Counted from the first letter of the stretch, positions 46,012 to 56,037 are shown. The stretch: 64,000 nt of DNA from an uncultured Sphingomonas sp. (GCF_902806265.1 NZ_CADCVZ010000005.1:1-64000); one strand, 5' to 3'. Notes: generated by a model not told the origin, from the letters alone. Numbers and translations: made by a program.

Positions 46012-46758
46012 TTAACCGCCCACTGCGCTCACCAGATAGTTGAGGCGAAGGTCCTCGCTGAGGTGCAGCCCGCGCGCAGGCGATGCCGCGATCCCCATCG
46101 TGTCCACCACCCGCAGCCCCGCATCCGCCATCAGCGCCGTCATGCGCTCCGGTGGAATGAAGCTGCCGTAGTCGTGCGTGCCCTTGGGAATGCGGCCGAA
46201 ACCCTCCGCCAAGGTAATGGTCAGCAGCTTCGCCCAGGCCGTGCGGTTGGGGGTGGACAGGATCAGCAGCCCGCCGGGCGCCAGCCGAGTAGCCAGGTCG
46301 CGGAGAAAGCCCTCCGGCGAGGCGACATGCTCGATCACCTCCATGGCGGTGACCAGGTCGAATTGGCCCCCGATCTCCTCGACCCCGCACGCCCGGTAGT
46401 CGATTGCCAAGCCCTGCCCTGCAGCATGCGCCCGCGCGGCGGCGATCAACTCGGGCGCCGCGTCCACCCCTGTGACCTCTGCGCCCAGCCGCGTCAGCGG
46501 CTCGCACAGCAGCCCGGCGCCGCAGCCGACGTCCAGCGCCGTTCTGCCCGCCAGCGGTCGCACCCCACGCTCGTCCTCCTGCCAATGCTGGTCGACCCGG
46601 TCACGGAGATAGCGCAGCCGCACGGGATTGAGGCGGTGCAGCATGGCCGACGCGCCGTGCGGGTCCCACCAATCGCCCGCCAGCGCGCCGAAATGCTCCG
46701 CCTCCCGCGCCACGATGCTCGTCGGCGCTCCGGCCAGGCTTGTACTTGTTTCCGCCAT
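46012..46758 (-). CDS. ubiG: ubiquinone biosynthesis O-methyltransferase
   Basis: A 248-aa SAM-dependent enzyme performing both O-methylations of ubiquinone synthesis. The N-terminal signature EAEHFGALAGDWWDPHG is typical of UbiG, motif I is LDVGCGAGLLCEPLTRLGA with VTGVDAA, and the EVIEHVASPEGFLRDLA post-I block is present. It is divergent from lysC with 52 bp between. Confidence 0.95.
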   Translation of the reverse strand: MAETSTSLAGAPTSIVAREAEHFGALAGDWWDPHGASAMLHRLNPVRLRYLRDRVDQHWQEDERGVRPLAGRTALDVGCGAGLLCEPLTRLGAEVTGVDAAPELIAAARAHAAGQGLAIDYRACGVEEIGGQFDLVTAMEVIEHVASPEGFLRDLATRLAPGGLLILSTPNRTAWAKLLTITLAEGFGRIPKGTHDYGSFIPPERMTALMADAGLRVVDTMGIAASPARGLHLSEDLRLNYLVSAVGG

Positions 46759-46810
46759 GACCGCCTCCTAACAGGACGCCGCCGCCAACCCAAGGAACCG
46801 CCGCAGCTTC

Positions 46811-48046
46811 ATGGCCCGTATCGTGATGAAGTTCGGCGGCACGTCCATGGCCGGGATCGAGCGCATCTTGAGCGTGGCGGCGCGCGTGCGTCGCGAGGCG
46901 GGGGCCGGGAACGAGGTGCTGGTCGTGGTTTCCGCCATGGCTGGCGAAACGGACCGGCTGGTCCAGCTGTGCCGGGAGGCGGCCGCGCTCCACGACCCGC
47001 GTGAATATGACGTGGTGGTGGCGAGTGGCGAGCAGGTCACCGCCGGACTGCTGGCAATGACACTGCAAAACATGGGCGTTGAAGCGCGCAGCTTCATGGG
47101 CTGGCAACTGCTGCAGGCGAGCGGCACGCACGGCAATGCGCGGGTGGAGGCGGTGGAAAGTCGCTTGCTCGACGAGGCGCTCGGCAGCGGCACGGTGGCG
47201 GTGATCCCCGGCTTCCAGGGTGTCAGCCAGGACGGCCGCATCGCCACGCTTGGCCGGGGCGGGTCCGATACCAGCGCGGTCGCCATCGCCGCCGGCGTGC
47301 GGGCCGATCGCTGCGACATCTACACGGACGTGGAGGGGGTTTATACCACCGATCCGCGGATAGTGCCCAGCGCGCGCAAGCTCGACCAGATCACCTTCGA
47401 GGAGATGCTCGAATTGGCCGGGGTCGGCTCCAAGGTGCTGCAGGTGCGTTCAGTCGGCTTGGCGATGCGTGAAAAGCTTCCGCTGCGGGTGCGGTCGGCC
47501 TTTGACGACCGGCCCGGCACCGAGATTCTCGAGAGATTGGACGAGGGCATGGAAAGAAACGCGATCGCCGGGATAGCGGCCGACCGCAACGAAGCGCGGG
47601 TGACCCTGACCGGGATCGCCGACCGGCCGGGCACGGTTGCCGCGGTGATCGGGCCGTTGGCGGAAGCCGGGATCAGCATCGATATGATCGTCCATGCGGC
47701 AACGCCCAGCGCAGGCGCGTCCGACCTCACGTTCACCCTGCCGCGCGCGAGCCTGGCCCAAGCCGTGGCCGCGCTGGACCGGCTCAAGTCCGACCTCGGC
47801 TTCGACCGGCTGCTGACGGACGACCAGGTCGCCAAAGTCAGCATCGTCGGCGTCGGCATCCGCTCCAATCCCCAGCTCGCCGCCCGCATGTTCGATACGC
47901 TGGCCGAGCGGCGCATCAACCTCCACGCAGTGACCGCCAGCGAGATCAAGGTCAGCGCGCTGATCGCCGAGGACGAGCTGGAGCTGGCGGTGCGCGTGCT
48001 GCACACCGCCTTCGGCCTCGACGCACCGGCGGGAGCCGCGGCGTGA
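46811..48046 (+). CDS. lysC: aspartate kinase
   Basis: A 411-aa enzyme making aspartyl phosphate, the first step toward Lys, Thr, Met and diaminopimelate. It starts MARIVMKFGGTSM with the KFGGTS signature; the catalytic region includes LGRGGSDTSAVAIAAG and DIYTDVEGVYTTDP. Two ACT domains fill the C-terminal third, suggesting feedback control by lysine and/or threonine. The stop overlaps the GTG of the next gene (GTGA). Confidence 0.96.
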   Translation: MARIVMKFGGTSMAGIERILSVAARVRREAGAGNEVLVVVSAMAGETDRLVQLCREAAALHDPREYDVVVASGEQVTAGLLAMTLQNMGVEARSFMGWQLLQASGTHGNARVEAVESRLLDEALGSGTVAVIPGFQGVSQDGRIATLGRGGSDTSAVAIAAGVRADRCDIYTDVEGVYTTDPRIVPSARKLDQITFEEMLELAGVGSKVLQVRSVGLAMREKLPLRVRSAFDDRPGTEILERLDEGMERNAIAGIAADRNEARVTLTGIADRPGTVAAVIGPLAEAGISIDMIVHAATPSAGASDLTFTLPRASLAQAVAALDRLKSDLGFDRLLTDDQVAKVSIVGVGIRSNPQLAARMFDTLAERRINLHAVTASEIKVSALIAEDELELAVRVLHTAFGLDAPAGAAA

Positions 48047-49059
48047 GCGCCGGCCACGTCCGGCTCGCGCAGAAGTCGCAGCGCGGGCGGGAGTTCCTCG
48101 GCTGCGAGCATGCGATCCTCGGCGGGGCAATGAGCTGGGTATCCGAGCGCAACCTCGTCTCCGCCATCAGCAACGCCGGCGGCTTCGGCGTGATCGCCTG
48201 CGGCGCGATGACGCCCGAGCTGCTCGACACGGAGATCGCCGAAACCAAAGCTCGGACCGACAAGCCGTTCGGGGTGAACCTCATCACCATGCACCCGCAG
48301 CTCAGCGAGCTGATCGACGTGTGCGGCAGGCACGGGGTTGGCCACGTCGTCCTCGCCGGCGGCCTGCCCCCCGGCGCAGCGATCGAACGGATCAAGACAG
48401 GCGGCGCCAAGCTCATCGCGTTCGCGCCCGCGCTGAGCCTCGCCAAGAAGCTGATGCGCTCGGGCGCCGACGCACTAGTGATCGAGGGCATGGAGGCGGG
48501 CGGCCACATCGGCCCGGTATCGACCTCCGTGCTCGCTCAGGAAATCCTGCCCTATATCTGCAACGACATCCCCGTGTTCGTCGCCGGCGGGATCGGCCGG
48601 GGCGAGGCCATCGCCGCGTTCCTGGAGATGGGGGCCGCCGGGGTGCAGCTCGGCACCCGCTTCGTCTGCGCCAGCGAGAGCATCGCCCACCCAAACTTCA
48701 AGCGCGCCTTTATTCGCGCCTCGGCCCGCGACGCGGTGCCGTCCGTCCAGCTCGACTCGCGGCTCCCGGTCATCCCGGTGCGCGCACTCAAGAACAAGGA
48801 AACCGAGCGCTTCACTGCCAAGCAGCGCGAGATTGCAGAGCATCTCGACGGCAAGAAGCTGGAGATGGCCGAAGCGCAGCTCCAGATCGAGCATTATTGG
48901 GCCGGGGCCCTCCGGCGCGCGGTGATCGACGGCGATGTCGAGACGGGCAGCGTCATGGCCGGCCAGTCGGTCGGCATGGTGACCAAGGAAGAACCCACTG
49001 CAGACATCATCTGCGAACTGGTGGACGAAGCCGCGGCCGCCCTGGAACGCCGCGGCTAG
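48043..49059 (+). CDS. nitronate monooxygenase-like flavoprotein
   Basis: A 338-aa FMN-dependent TIM-barrel protein (NMO/FabK superfamily) with GTG start overlapping the lysC stop. The N-terminal GGAMSWVSERNLVSAISNAGGFGV, the ALVIEGMEAGGHIGP motif with the conserved Gly-His, and AGGIGRGEAIAAFLEMGAAGVQLGTRF are typical. It may oxidise nitronates, or be an enoyl-ACP reductase-like enzyme. Coupling to lysC is positional; a metabolic link is not clear. Confidence 0.87.
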   Translation: MSAGHVRLAQKSQRGREFLGCEHAILGGAMSWVSERNLVSAISNAGGFGVIACGAMTPELLDTEIAETKARTDKPFGVNLITMHPQLSELIDVCGRHGVGHVVLAGGLPPGAAIERIKTGGAKLIAFAPALSLAKKLMRSGADALVIEGMEAGGHIGPVSTSVLAQEILPYICNDIPVFVAGGIGRGEAIAAFLEMGAAGVQLGTRFVCASESIAHPNFKRAFIRASARDAVPSVQLDSRLPVIPVRALKNKETERFTAKQREIAEHLDGKKLEMAEAQLQIEHYWAGALRRAVIDGDVETGSVMAGQSVGMVTKEEPTADIICELVDEAAAALERRG

Positions 49060-49062
49060 AGT

Positions 49063-50316
49063 TCAGTGCCAGTCGGTGTCGGCTGCTGGAGCCAGCTCCT
49101 TGGCCGCGATGACCACGTCCTCCAACTCCACGGCCGTGTCGAACGGATTCTCGTCCAATGCGGTGGCGCGGTGTAGCCGGTGCTGCCAGCGGCGTAGTTC
49201 CGCGACGTAGGGCGGAAAGGGCTTGCGCATCAGCGCTCCGGACGGAAGCCGTTCCAGGTCGGCGATGCCGTTGTTGAGCCACTCGCCATTGTGCCAGTCG
49301 GGCATGTCGACCGCCGGGAACAGGCAGATGCCGTGCAGGTCGACGCCGCGGTTCACCGCCGCCAGCGCCTCGCAGGTGACGTCATGGAGCCAATCGCCGC
49401 GGCCGCCCTTCAGCCCTGAGGTTTCGGCGATGATCACCGGCCGGCCGTGCCGCTTGGCGCCCTCCTCGATCAGGTCGGCCAGTGGGCGGATGCGCGGGTC
49501 GCCCGGCGGAAGCGCTTTGTGCGGGCCCTCCTCCGACAGCTCCATCTGGCCGAAGCTGTAGTTGTTGAAGCCGACAATATCGAGAACCTCCGGGCTGCCG
49601 CCGAACTCCGGATGGCGCCCGCCGCCGATCACGTCAAAGGCGATGTGCGCATCTTCCTCGCGCTCGCGGCGCGCCTCGTCTTCAAGGTCCGGGCGGTTCA
49701 GCGGTGCGACCACATGGATCAGCGGATCGATATGCACCATGCGCGCGTCGGGGAGCACCTCGCGGATCGCCTTGACCGCAGCGATGTCGGCCCGGCACAT
49801 CGCCAGCGTCAGTCGGCGGCGGGTCTCGCGATCCTTGCCAAACGGCGCGGCCCAGCCCCATTCTCCCGCCATGTAGCCGAAGAAGGTTATCTCGTTCATC
49901 GGCGTGAAGAAGTGCGGGCCGTGGAAGTCATGCTCTGCGACGTGCCGCGCACAAGCCCGCGCGTAATCGGCGAATTCTTTCGCAAAGTCGGCGCTGAAGG
50001 GATCGCAGTGATCCGGGTAGCCATAGTGGCACAGGTCCCAGATCGGCAGCACCTGCCAACGGCGCTGCGCCTGCAGGAACGGCTGAATGTAATCGAAATC
50101 GTAGGTCCCGCCGCCACGGTCGACCAGCGGCCAGGGGATGCCTTCGCGCGCAACGCCGATCCCCAGCTCGGCCAACATCCGGTAGTCCTCGTCCGCATGC
50201 GCCCGGTGCTGCGTTTCCTCGCACAGGTCGCGGCGGCCCTGATCTTTCCACTTAAAGGTCGAACATTCGAACCCGGACAGAAAGAAGGTCGGAAAGATGC
50301 CAGGCTTGTGGGTCAT
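49063..50316 (-). CDS. glycoside hydrolase, clan GH-A, beta-glucosidase-like
   Basis: A 417-aa soluble TIM-barrel protein without signal peptide. The acid/base Glu is likely in FFTPMNEITFFGYMAG and the nucleophile Glu in PVIIAETSG; both positions match GH1/GH5-type clan GH-A enzymes, although the sequence is an outlying member. The N-terminus FFLSGFECSTFKWKDQGRRD is typical of the family found in such outlying GH1-like groups. The start at 50316 (MTHKPGIFPTF) is preferred over the track's ATG nine codons upstream. Substrate unknown. Confidence 0.75.
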   Translation of the reverse strand: MTHKPGIFPTFFLSGFECSTFKWKDQGRRDLCEETQHRAHADEDYRMLAELGIGVAREGIPWPLVDRGGGTYDFDYIQPFLQAQRRWQVLPIWDLCHYGYPDHCDPFSADFAKEFADYARACARHVAEHDFHGPHFFTPMNEITFFGYMAGEWGWAAPFGKDRETRRRLTLAMCRADIAAVKAIREVLPDARMVHIDPLIHVVAPLNRPDLEDEARREREEDAHIAFDVIGGGRHPEFGGSPEVLDIVGFNNYSFGQMELSEEGPHKALPPGDPRIRPLADLIEEGAKRHGRPVIIAETSGLKGGRGDWLHDVTCEALAAVNRGVDLHGICLFPAVDMPDWHNGEWLNNGIADLERLPSGALMRKPFPPYVAELRRWQHRLHRATALDENPFDTAVELEDVVIAAKELAPAADTDWH

Positions 50317-50393
50317 GCGAGGGCCAACGCACCGGGCGTGCACCGGGTACCGTTCGCTTGGCGGCCAGGCGCCTTCCTGATAGCGCTGAGCGC

Positions 50394-52658
50394 ATGCCGC
50401 TGACCGCCGCCACCGCTGCCCGTGAGATATTGACGGGGCTGCATGAGGTGATGGCCCGGCGCGGCTCGGCGCAGGCCAAGCTCGACCGGGTGGTCGACCT
50501 GATCGCCGAAGCGATGAAGAGCGAAGTCTGCTCCATCTACCTGCTGCGCGACAGCAGCCTGGAGCTGTTCGCCACCCACGGGCTGCGCAAGGAGGCGGTG
50601 CACGTCACCAAGCTGGCCATGGGTCAGGGTCTTGTCGGCACCATCGCTGCCGAAGGCCGGATCCTCAACCTGGCCGAAGCCTCGACTCACCCGGCCTTCG
50701 CCTACCGGCCGGAGACGGGGGAAGAGAAGTTCCACAGCTTCGCCGGCGTCCCGATCGTTCGACGCGAGAACGCTATCGGCGTGCTGGCGGTGCAGCATGC
50801 CGACGCGCGGCGCTACGAAGAGGTCGAGATCGAAGCGCTGCAAACGGTGGCGATGGTGCTGTCCGAACTGATCGCCGGCGCCCGCCTGGTCGACGGTTCC
50901 AACCGGCGCCGGCAGCGCGACGGCATGGTCCGCCTGGCCGGGCTCAAGCTGGTCGCCGGGATGGCCCGGGGCACCGTTGTGTTTCACGAGCCGCGCGTGC
51001 TGGTGGAGCATACGGTCGCGGAGGACATCGAGCTCGAGCGCGCCCGCGTCTACTCCGCGTTCCGCAAGATGCGCGAACAGATCGAGCATATCACCCGCGA
51101 GGCCGAGTTCGGCACCGCGGGCGAGCATGCGGAGATCCTCGAGACCTACAAGATGTTCGCCTATGACGAGGGCTGGTCCAGGCGCATCAACGAGGCGATC
51201 GACAGCGGCCTCACCGCAGAAGCGGCGATCGAGCGGGTGCAGCAACGCACGCGCGCCCGGATGCTGGAGATCGACGATCCACTGCTGAAGGAGCGGATGC
51301 ACGACCTTGAGGACCTGTCGAACCGGCTGCTGCGGATCGTTTCCGGTCGGCTGGAAACGGCCGCCAAGACCGGGCTCAACCGCGACGCGGTGCTGATCGC
51401 GCGCAACCTCGGCCCGGCCGAGCTGCTGGAGTACGACCGGCGGCGGCTGAAGGCGGTGGTGCTCGAGGAAGGTTCGCTCACCGCTCACGTCACCATTGTC
51501 GCGCGGGCGATGGGCGTGCCGGTGATCGGCCGGGTGCCCGACATCCGCCACACCGCTGCGGAAGGCGACACCATCCTCGTCGACGGCGACAGCGGCGCGC
51601 TGGTGGTCCGTCCCAGCGGTCCGGTTTCCGCCAGCTTCGATGCACGCATGGCGATGAGCCAGAAGCGCCGCGCCGAATATGTCGCCCTGCGACCCTTCCC
51701 GCCCATCACGCGCGATGGGCGGCGGTGCACCATCATGGTCAACGCCGGGCTGGCCGAGGATGCCGAGCAGCTGGAGACCGTCGGCGCGGACGGGATCGGC
51801 CTGTTCCGGACCGAGTTTCAGTTCCTGATCTCCGCCACCTTGCCCGGCCGCGACAGCCAGCTCAGGCTCTACCGCAAGGTGCTGGACGCGGCTGGCGACA
51901 AGCCCGTCGTCTTCCGCACGGTGGACATCGGCGGCGACAAGGCGCTGCCCTATCTTGCCGACGAAAAGGACGAAGCCGAGAACCCCGCCATGGGCTGGCG
52001 CGCGCTGCGCTTGTCCTTGTCACGCTCGACCCTGATGAAGGCGCAGGCGCGGGCGCTGATCGAAGCGGCGGACCGGCGGGTGTTGCGGGTCATGTTCCCG
52101 ATGATCTCCGAGCCCTGGGAGTATGAGGAAGCCCGCGCCCTGTTCGAGGAGCAGGTCGAGTGGGCCCGCGCGGCCAATCGCCCGGCGCCGGCGCGGATTG
52201 AGTTCGGCGCCATGCTAGAGGTGCCGAGCCTGGCCGAGATGCTCGACCAGCTGCTGCCGCGGATCGATTTCCTGTCGATCGGGACTAACGACCTCACCCA
52301 ATTCCTGTTCGCCGCCGATCGCGCCGACCCGCGCCTGGCGGAGCGCTACGACTGGCTGTCCCCGGCCATTCTGCGCTTTCTCCGCCGGGTGGCCCGCGAG
52401 GCCGCCGCCGCCAACGTGCCGGTACGGGTATGCGGCGAGATGGGCGGCCGTCCGTTGGAAGCGATGGCGCTCATCGGCCTCGGCATCAACAATTTTTCCA
52501 TCACCCCCGCGGCCGTCGGCGCGATCAAGGCGATGATCCGCTCGCTCGATGCCGACGCGGTCGGCGCCAGGATGGAGCAGCTGCTGGCCGCGCCGCCACG
52601 CAACATGCGCAAGGCGCTGGCCGACTGGGCCAAGCGGCAGGGCGTCGTGCTGGGATAG
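50394..52658 (+). CDS. ptsP: phosphoenolpyruvate-protein phosphotransferase PtsP (EI-Ntr)
   Basis: A 754-aa enzyme I of the nitrogen-related PTS. An N-terminal GAF domain (about residues 1-155, SEVCSIYLLRDSSLELFATHGL) is followed by the EI N-domain, the active His in SLTAHVTIVARAMGVPVIG and the PEP-binding C-domain (GLFRTEFQFL, VFRTVDIGGDKALPYL, FLSIGTNDLTQFLFAADR). It takes phosphate from PEP to NPr and controls nitrogen, potassium and PHB-linked metabolism in other proteobacteria. Transcribed singly, divergent from the GH gene. Confidence 0.94.
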   Translation: MPLTAATAAREILTGLHEVMARRGSAQAKLDRVVDLIAEAMKSEVCSIYLLRDSSLELFATHGLRKEAVHVTKLAMGQGLVGTIAAEGRILNLAEASTHPAFAYRPETGEEKFHSFAGVPIVRRENAIGVLAVQHADARRYEEVEIEALQTVAMVLSELIAGARLVDGSNRRRQRDGMVRLAGLKLVAGMARGTVVFHEPRVLVEHTVAEDIELERARVYSAFRKMREQIEHITREAEFGTAGEHAEILETYKMFAYDEGWSRRINEAIDSGLTAEAAIERVQQRTRARMLEIDDPLLKERMHDLEDLSNRLLRIVSGRLETAAKTGLNRDAVLIARNLGPAELLEYDRRRLKAVVLEEGSLTAHVTIVARAMGVPVIGRVPDIRHTAAEGDTILVDGDSGALVVRPSGPVSASFDARMAMSQKRRAEYVALRPFPPITRDGRRCTIMVNAGLAEDAEQLETVGADGIGLFRTEFQFLISATLPGRDSQLRLYRKVLDAAGDKPVVFRTVDIGGDKALPYLADEKDEAENPAMGWRALRLSLSRSTLMKAQARALIEAADRRVLRVMFPMISEPWEYEEARALFEEQVEWARAANRPAPARIEFGAMLEVPSLAEMLDQLLPRIDFLSIGTNDLTQFLFAADRADPRLAERYDWLSPAILRFLRRVAREAAAANVPVRVCGEMGGRPLEAMALIGLGINNFSITPAAVGAIKAMIRSLDADAVGARMEQLLAAPPRNMRKALADWAKRQGVVLG

Positions 52659-52762
52659 TCGGCGTACCGGGGCGGAATGACCGGCCCGCGCGGCTGACAG
52701 CCGTTGACAGTGCTCGCTTCCGCTTCGACAAGGCGCCAACACCGGCTTGGGGCAGGGAAAGC

Positions 52763-53548
52763 ATGGTTGAAGCGGACGGCGGGACTGGGGCTAGGGTCGG
52801 CGAACGACTGAGGGCCGCGCGTGAGCAGCAAGGCGCAAGCCTGGAGGACGTCGCCGCCCGCACCCGCATACCCACGCGGCATCTGGAAAGCCTGGAGGCG
52901 AGCGACTGGAGCCGCCTGCCCGCCACCACCTACTCCGTCGGCTTCGCCAAGAGCTACGCCAGCGCAGTTGGCCTCGACCGCAACGAGATCGGCGAGGCGC
53001 TCCGGGCCGAGATGGCCGGCTACAGCACCAAGCCGGCAGCCTCCGAAGTGTTCGAGCCGGCTGATCCGGCGCGGGTTATGCCGCGCTGGCTGGTGATCGT
53101 TGCCGTGATCGGGGTGATCGCGGTGGTCGCCGGCCTGCTGTGGGCGCGCCAGCGGGAGCTGACCGGACCCGACGATCCCCCCGCGGCGGCGGCAAGCCAA
53201 GCGGCGGCGACCGGACCGGCGCCAGCCGCCGCTCCGGCAAGCAGCCCCAGCGGCCCGGTGGTCATCACCGCCAACGAACCTGCCTGGCTCCAGGTCTACC
53301 AGCAGGACGGCACCTCCCTCTTCCAAGGGGAACTGGCCGCCGGGCAGAGCTATCAGCTTCCCGCCGACGCGACCGCTCCCCTGCTCAAGACCGGCAAGCC
53401 TGAGGCGTTGCGCATCTCGGTTGGGACCGCCGACGCGCCCTCCGTTGGCTCAGGCACCACTGTGCGCGACGTCAGCCTGCTCCCCGCCGACCTGATGCGT
53501 GGCGGCGCGGCAACGCCGCCCGCTCCACCGCCCGCTGCAGCGCCTTAG
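52763..53548 (+). CDS. RodZ-like HTH membrane protein
   Basis: A 261-aa bitopic protein. An Xre-type HTH of the RodZ kind fills the first ~85 residues (VGERLRAAREQQGASLEDVAARTRIPTRHLESLEASDWSRLPATTY), then one helix (WLVIVAVIGVIAVVAGLLWA), a Pro/Ala-rich linker and a DUF4115 beta domain (ITANEPAWLQVYQQDG). RodZ couples MreB to the cell wall in rods. Start at ATG 52763 after GGCAGGG. Confidence 0.85.
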   Translation: MVEADGGTGARVGERLRAAREQQGASLEDVAARTRIPTRHLESLEASDWSRLPATTYSVGFAKSYASAVGLDRNEIGEALRAEMAGYSTKPAASEVFEPADPARVMPRWLVIVAVIGVIAVVAGLLWARQRELTGPDDPPAAAASQAAATGPAPAAAPASSPSGPVVITANEPAWLQVYQQDGTSLFQGELAAGQSYQLPADATAPLLKTGKPEALRISVGTADAPSVGSGTTVRDVSLLPADLMRGGAATPPAPPPAAAP

Positions 53549-53617
53549 TTCATCGCGGCGCAATGGAGCAGGGCTGACCAAAGCCAGCGACCTTCTACAG
53601 GACCGATCGAGACCCCC

Positions 53618-54391
53618 ATGCGCCTTCTTGTTACTACCGCTCTCGCCATCACTCTCGCCGCTCCGGCAGCGGCGCAGCAGCAACAGCAGCTGCGTCCGGT
53701 CGACCGCATCTACCGCCTGGAGCAGCAGGTGGCGGCCGGGCAGGCAGTCGCGGCGATCCAGGCCAACCGTATAACCAATCTTGAGAACCAGCTCACCGAA
53801 GTCCTGCGCGCCAATGGGGAGATCAGCCAGCGCCTTGCCGCGGCGGAAGCGCAGCTGAACGACGTCCGGTCGGAGCAGGACCGTCGCAACCGGGCGCAGG
53901 AAGCGGGCACGCCCGCGCCGGTCCGGCCGACGATCCCCGTCAGCGGACCGCCCGCGATCAGCGGAGCGCCCAGCCTGCCGCCCGCAAGCGGCAATTTCGA
54001 GGCGGACGGAGAGGCGGCGTACGACGTTGGCTACCAGCTGTGGCAGCAGAAGAAGTACGACCAGGCGGTCACCGCACTGCGCGCCATGGCGTCCGCCTTC
54101 CCAAACCACCGCCGGGTGAGCTGGGCCAACAACCTGGTCGGCCGTGCGCTGCTGGACAGCGGTCAGCCACGGGCCGCCGCGGAGGCGCTGCTCGCCAACT
54201 ATCGCGGCAACCCCAAGGGCGAACGCGCGCCCGACAGCCTGTTCTATCTCGGCCAGTCGCTGGTCGCGCTCAAGCAGACGAGCCAGGCCTGCAAGGCCTA
54301 TGCCGAGCTGGAGGAGGTCTATGGCGACAACATGCGCGGCGAGCTGAAGACGCTCCTGCCAGGCGCGAAGAGTCGGGCTGGTTGCCGGTAA
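53618..54391 (+). CDS. ybgF: Tol-Pal system protein YbgF/CpoB
   Basis: A 257-aa periplasmic protein. A signal peptide (MRLLVTTALAITLAAPAAAQ) is followed by a coiled-coil region (residues ~25-90), a Pro-rich linker and TPR-like repeats (AAYDVGYQLWQQKKYDQAVTALRAM...). CpoB coordinates PBP1B with Tol during constriction in E. coli. tol and pal genes are not in the window. It precedes tilS with overlap. Confidence 0.9.
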   Translation: MRLLVTTALAITLAAPAAAQQQQQLRPVDRIYRLEQQVAAGQAVAAIQANRITNLENQLTEVLRANGEISQRLAAAEAQLNDVRSEQDRRNRAQEAGTPAPVRPTIPVSGPPAISGAPSLPPASGNFEADGEAAYDVGYQLWQQKKYDQAVTALRAMASAFPNHRRVSWANNLVGRALLDSGQPRAAAEALLANYRGNPKGERAPDSLFYLGQSLVALKQTSQACKAYAELEEVYGDNMRGELKTLLPGAKSRAGCR

Positions 54392-55362
54392 ACCAGAACG
54401 CGATCGACCCGGCCCTCGTCACCCGCTTCAACCGGGACCTGAGCGCACTCGACCCGGACTGCAAGCGGCTTGGAGTGGCGGTCTCGGGCGGTCCGGACAG
54501 CATGGCCTTGCTGCTCCTTGCTTCCACCGCTCGCCCGGGCGACGTCGAAGCCGCCACCGTGGACCACAGACTGCGGCTCGAAAGCGCGGCAGAGGCAAGG
54601 ATGGTGCGCGAACTCTGCGCGGAACTCGCGGTCAGGCACGAGACGTTAGAGGTCGAAGTTCCTTCCGCGGGCAACCTTCAGGCAGCCGCCCGCGCCGTCC
54701 GCTACGAGGCGCTAGGCGACTGGATGCGCATTCGCGGGCTGGCCGCGATCGCTACCGCTCACCACCTCGACGATCAGGCCGAGACCCTGCTGATGCGGCT
54801 CAATCGCGGCTCGGGCGTGTCCGGCTTGGCAGGCGTACGGGCCAGCGGCCTGCTGCCGACCGAAGACGGCGGCCGCCTGATCCGTCCGCTGCTGGCCTGG
54901 CGTCGAATTGAGTTGCAGGCGATCTGCGCCGCAGCCGGCATCCGCCCGGTCGAGGACTCCAGCAACCGGGATCCGCGCTTCGACCGGGTGCGGCTTCGCC
55001 AGGCGCTGAAGAGCAGCGACATGCTGGACCCTGAGGCCGTTGCCCGCAGTGCGGCTCACTTGGCCGAGGCGGAAGAGGCGCTGGAGTGGGCCACCCATCA
55101 GGAGTGGCTTAAGCGGGTCCGTTATACGGCCGACCGGGTCCGCTACCGGCCGGCGCGAGACACGCCGCGCGAGATCCGCCGCCGCGTCTTGGTCGACGCT
55201 CTGCTGTTCCTTGATGACAGCATTGCAGACGACCCGCCGCGCGGGCGCGAGGTCGTGCACCTCTTATCGGTGCTGGAGGGTGGCGGCACGGCTACCCTGC
55301 GAGGCGCCGTTTGCCGCGGGGGGAGCGAGTGGCAGTTCGAGCGCGCACCGCCCCGCCGCTGA
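54382..55362 (+). CDS. tilS: tRNA(Ile)-lysidine synthase
   Basis: A ~326-aa N-type ATP pyrophosphatase that turns C34 of tRNA-Ile(CAU) into lysidine. The PP-loop is VAVSGGPDSMALLLL, followed by VDHRLR and the ATAHHLDDQAETLLMRLNRGSG block. No ATG lies at a fitting place; a TTG at 54382, overlapping the ybgF stop by 10 nt, is the most upstream sensible start. A start closer to the PP-loop is possible. The stop abuts that of pcm. Confidence 0.88.
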   Translation: MPVNQNAIDPALVTRFNRDLSALDPDCKRLGVAVSGGPDSMALLLLASTARPGDVEAATVDHRLRLESAAEARMVRELCAELAVRHETLEVEVPSAGNLQAAARAVRYEALGDWMRIRGLAAIATAHHLDDQAETLLMRLNRGSGVSGLAGVRASGLLPTEDGGRLIRPLLAWRRIELQAICAAAGIRPVEDSSNRDPRFDRVRLRQALKSSDMLDPEAVARSAAHLAEAEEALEWATHQEWLKRVRYTADRVRYRPARDTPREIRRRVLVDALLFLDDSIADDPPRGREVVHLLSVLEGGGTATLRGAVCRGGSEWQFERAPPRR

Positions 55363-56037
55363 TCAGCTCATCGCTTCAAGCTGGGTGAAGCGCACGGACA
55401 TGATGTCGCGAGTCGTGGCGTTGCCCCCGTCATCCTTGTCGACCACACTCAGTTGCTGCACTTCCTTGTTTCCAAGCGGCATGACCAGCCGCCCGCCGGG
55501 CGTCAGCTGCTCAACCAGCGCCGGCGGCGGCTCGGGCGCGGCGGCGGTGACGAGGATGCGGTCGAACGGCGCATGTTCGGGCCAGCCGCGCGTGCCGTCC
55601 CCGACCCGCACATCCACCGCGTGGCCGAGCGCTGCAAAACGCACTCCGGCAGCCTCGGCGAATTCTTCCACAATCTCCACGCTGAACACCCGCAAGCCCA
55701 TCTCGGCCATGACCGCCGCCTGGTAGCCGAGCCCGGTCCCGACCTCAAGCACGCTCATTCCCGGCTCCGGTTCGAGCAGGTGGATCATCAGCGCGCCGAT
55801 GAACGGCTGCGACAGCGTCTTGTCGAACCCAATCGGCAAGGGCGTATCCTGGTAAGCCAGCGCCGCCAGCGGCTCGGGCACGAACAGGTGGCGCGGCACG
55901 TCGGCTACTGCCCGCCGCACCCCGGAATCGAGCGCATCCCGGCCGATCTCCTCCTCGGCGAGGTCGAAGTGCATGTCGATGATTTCGACCATGTGCCGGC
56001 GGAGGATCGCCAGGTGCTGCTCGGTCATCGGCTTCAT
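55363..56037 (-). CDS. pcm: protein-L-isoaspartate O-methyltransferase
   Basis: A 224-aa SAM-dependent repair enzyme for damaged Asp/Asn residues. The signature VPRHLFVPEPLAALAYQDTPLPIGFDKTLSQPFI is present, with motif I VLEVGTGLGYQAAVMA and the LTPGGRLVMPLG end. The ATG at 56037 (MKPMTEQHLA) follows AGGAGG with good spacing, better than the track's start. It could also be a Pcm-like paralogue, since alphaproteobacteria often carry two. Confidence 0.9.
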   Translation of the reverse strand: MKPMTEQHLAILRRHMVEIIDMHFDLAEEEIGRDALDSGVRRAVADVPRHLFVPEPLAALAYQDTPLPIGFDKTLSQPFIGALMIHLLEPEPGMSVLEVGTGLGYQAAVMAEMGLRVFSVEIVEEFAEAAGVRFAALGHAVDVRVGDGTRGWPEHAPFDRILVTAAAPEPPPALVEQLTPGGRLVMPLGNKEVQQLSVVDKDDGGNATTRDIMSVRFTQLEAMS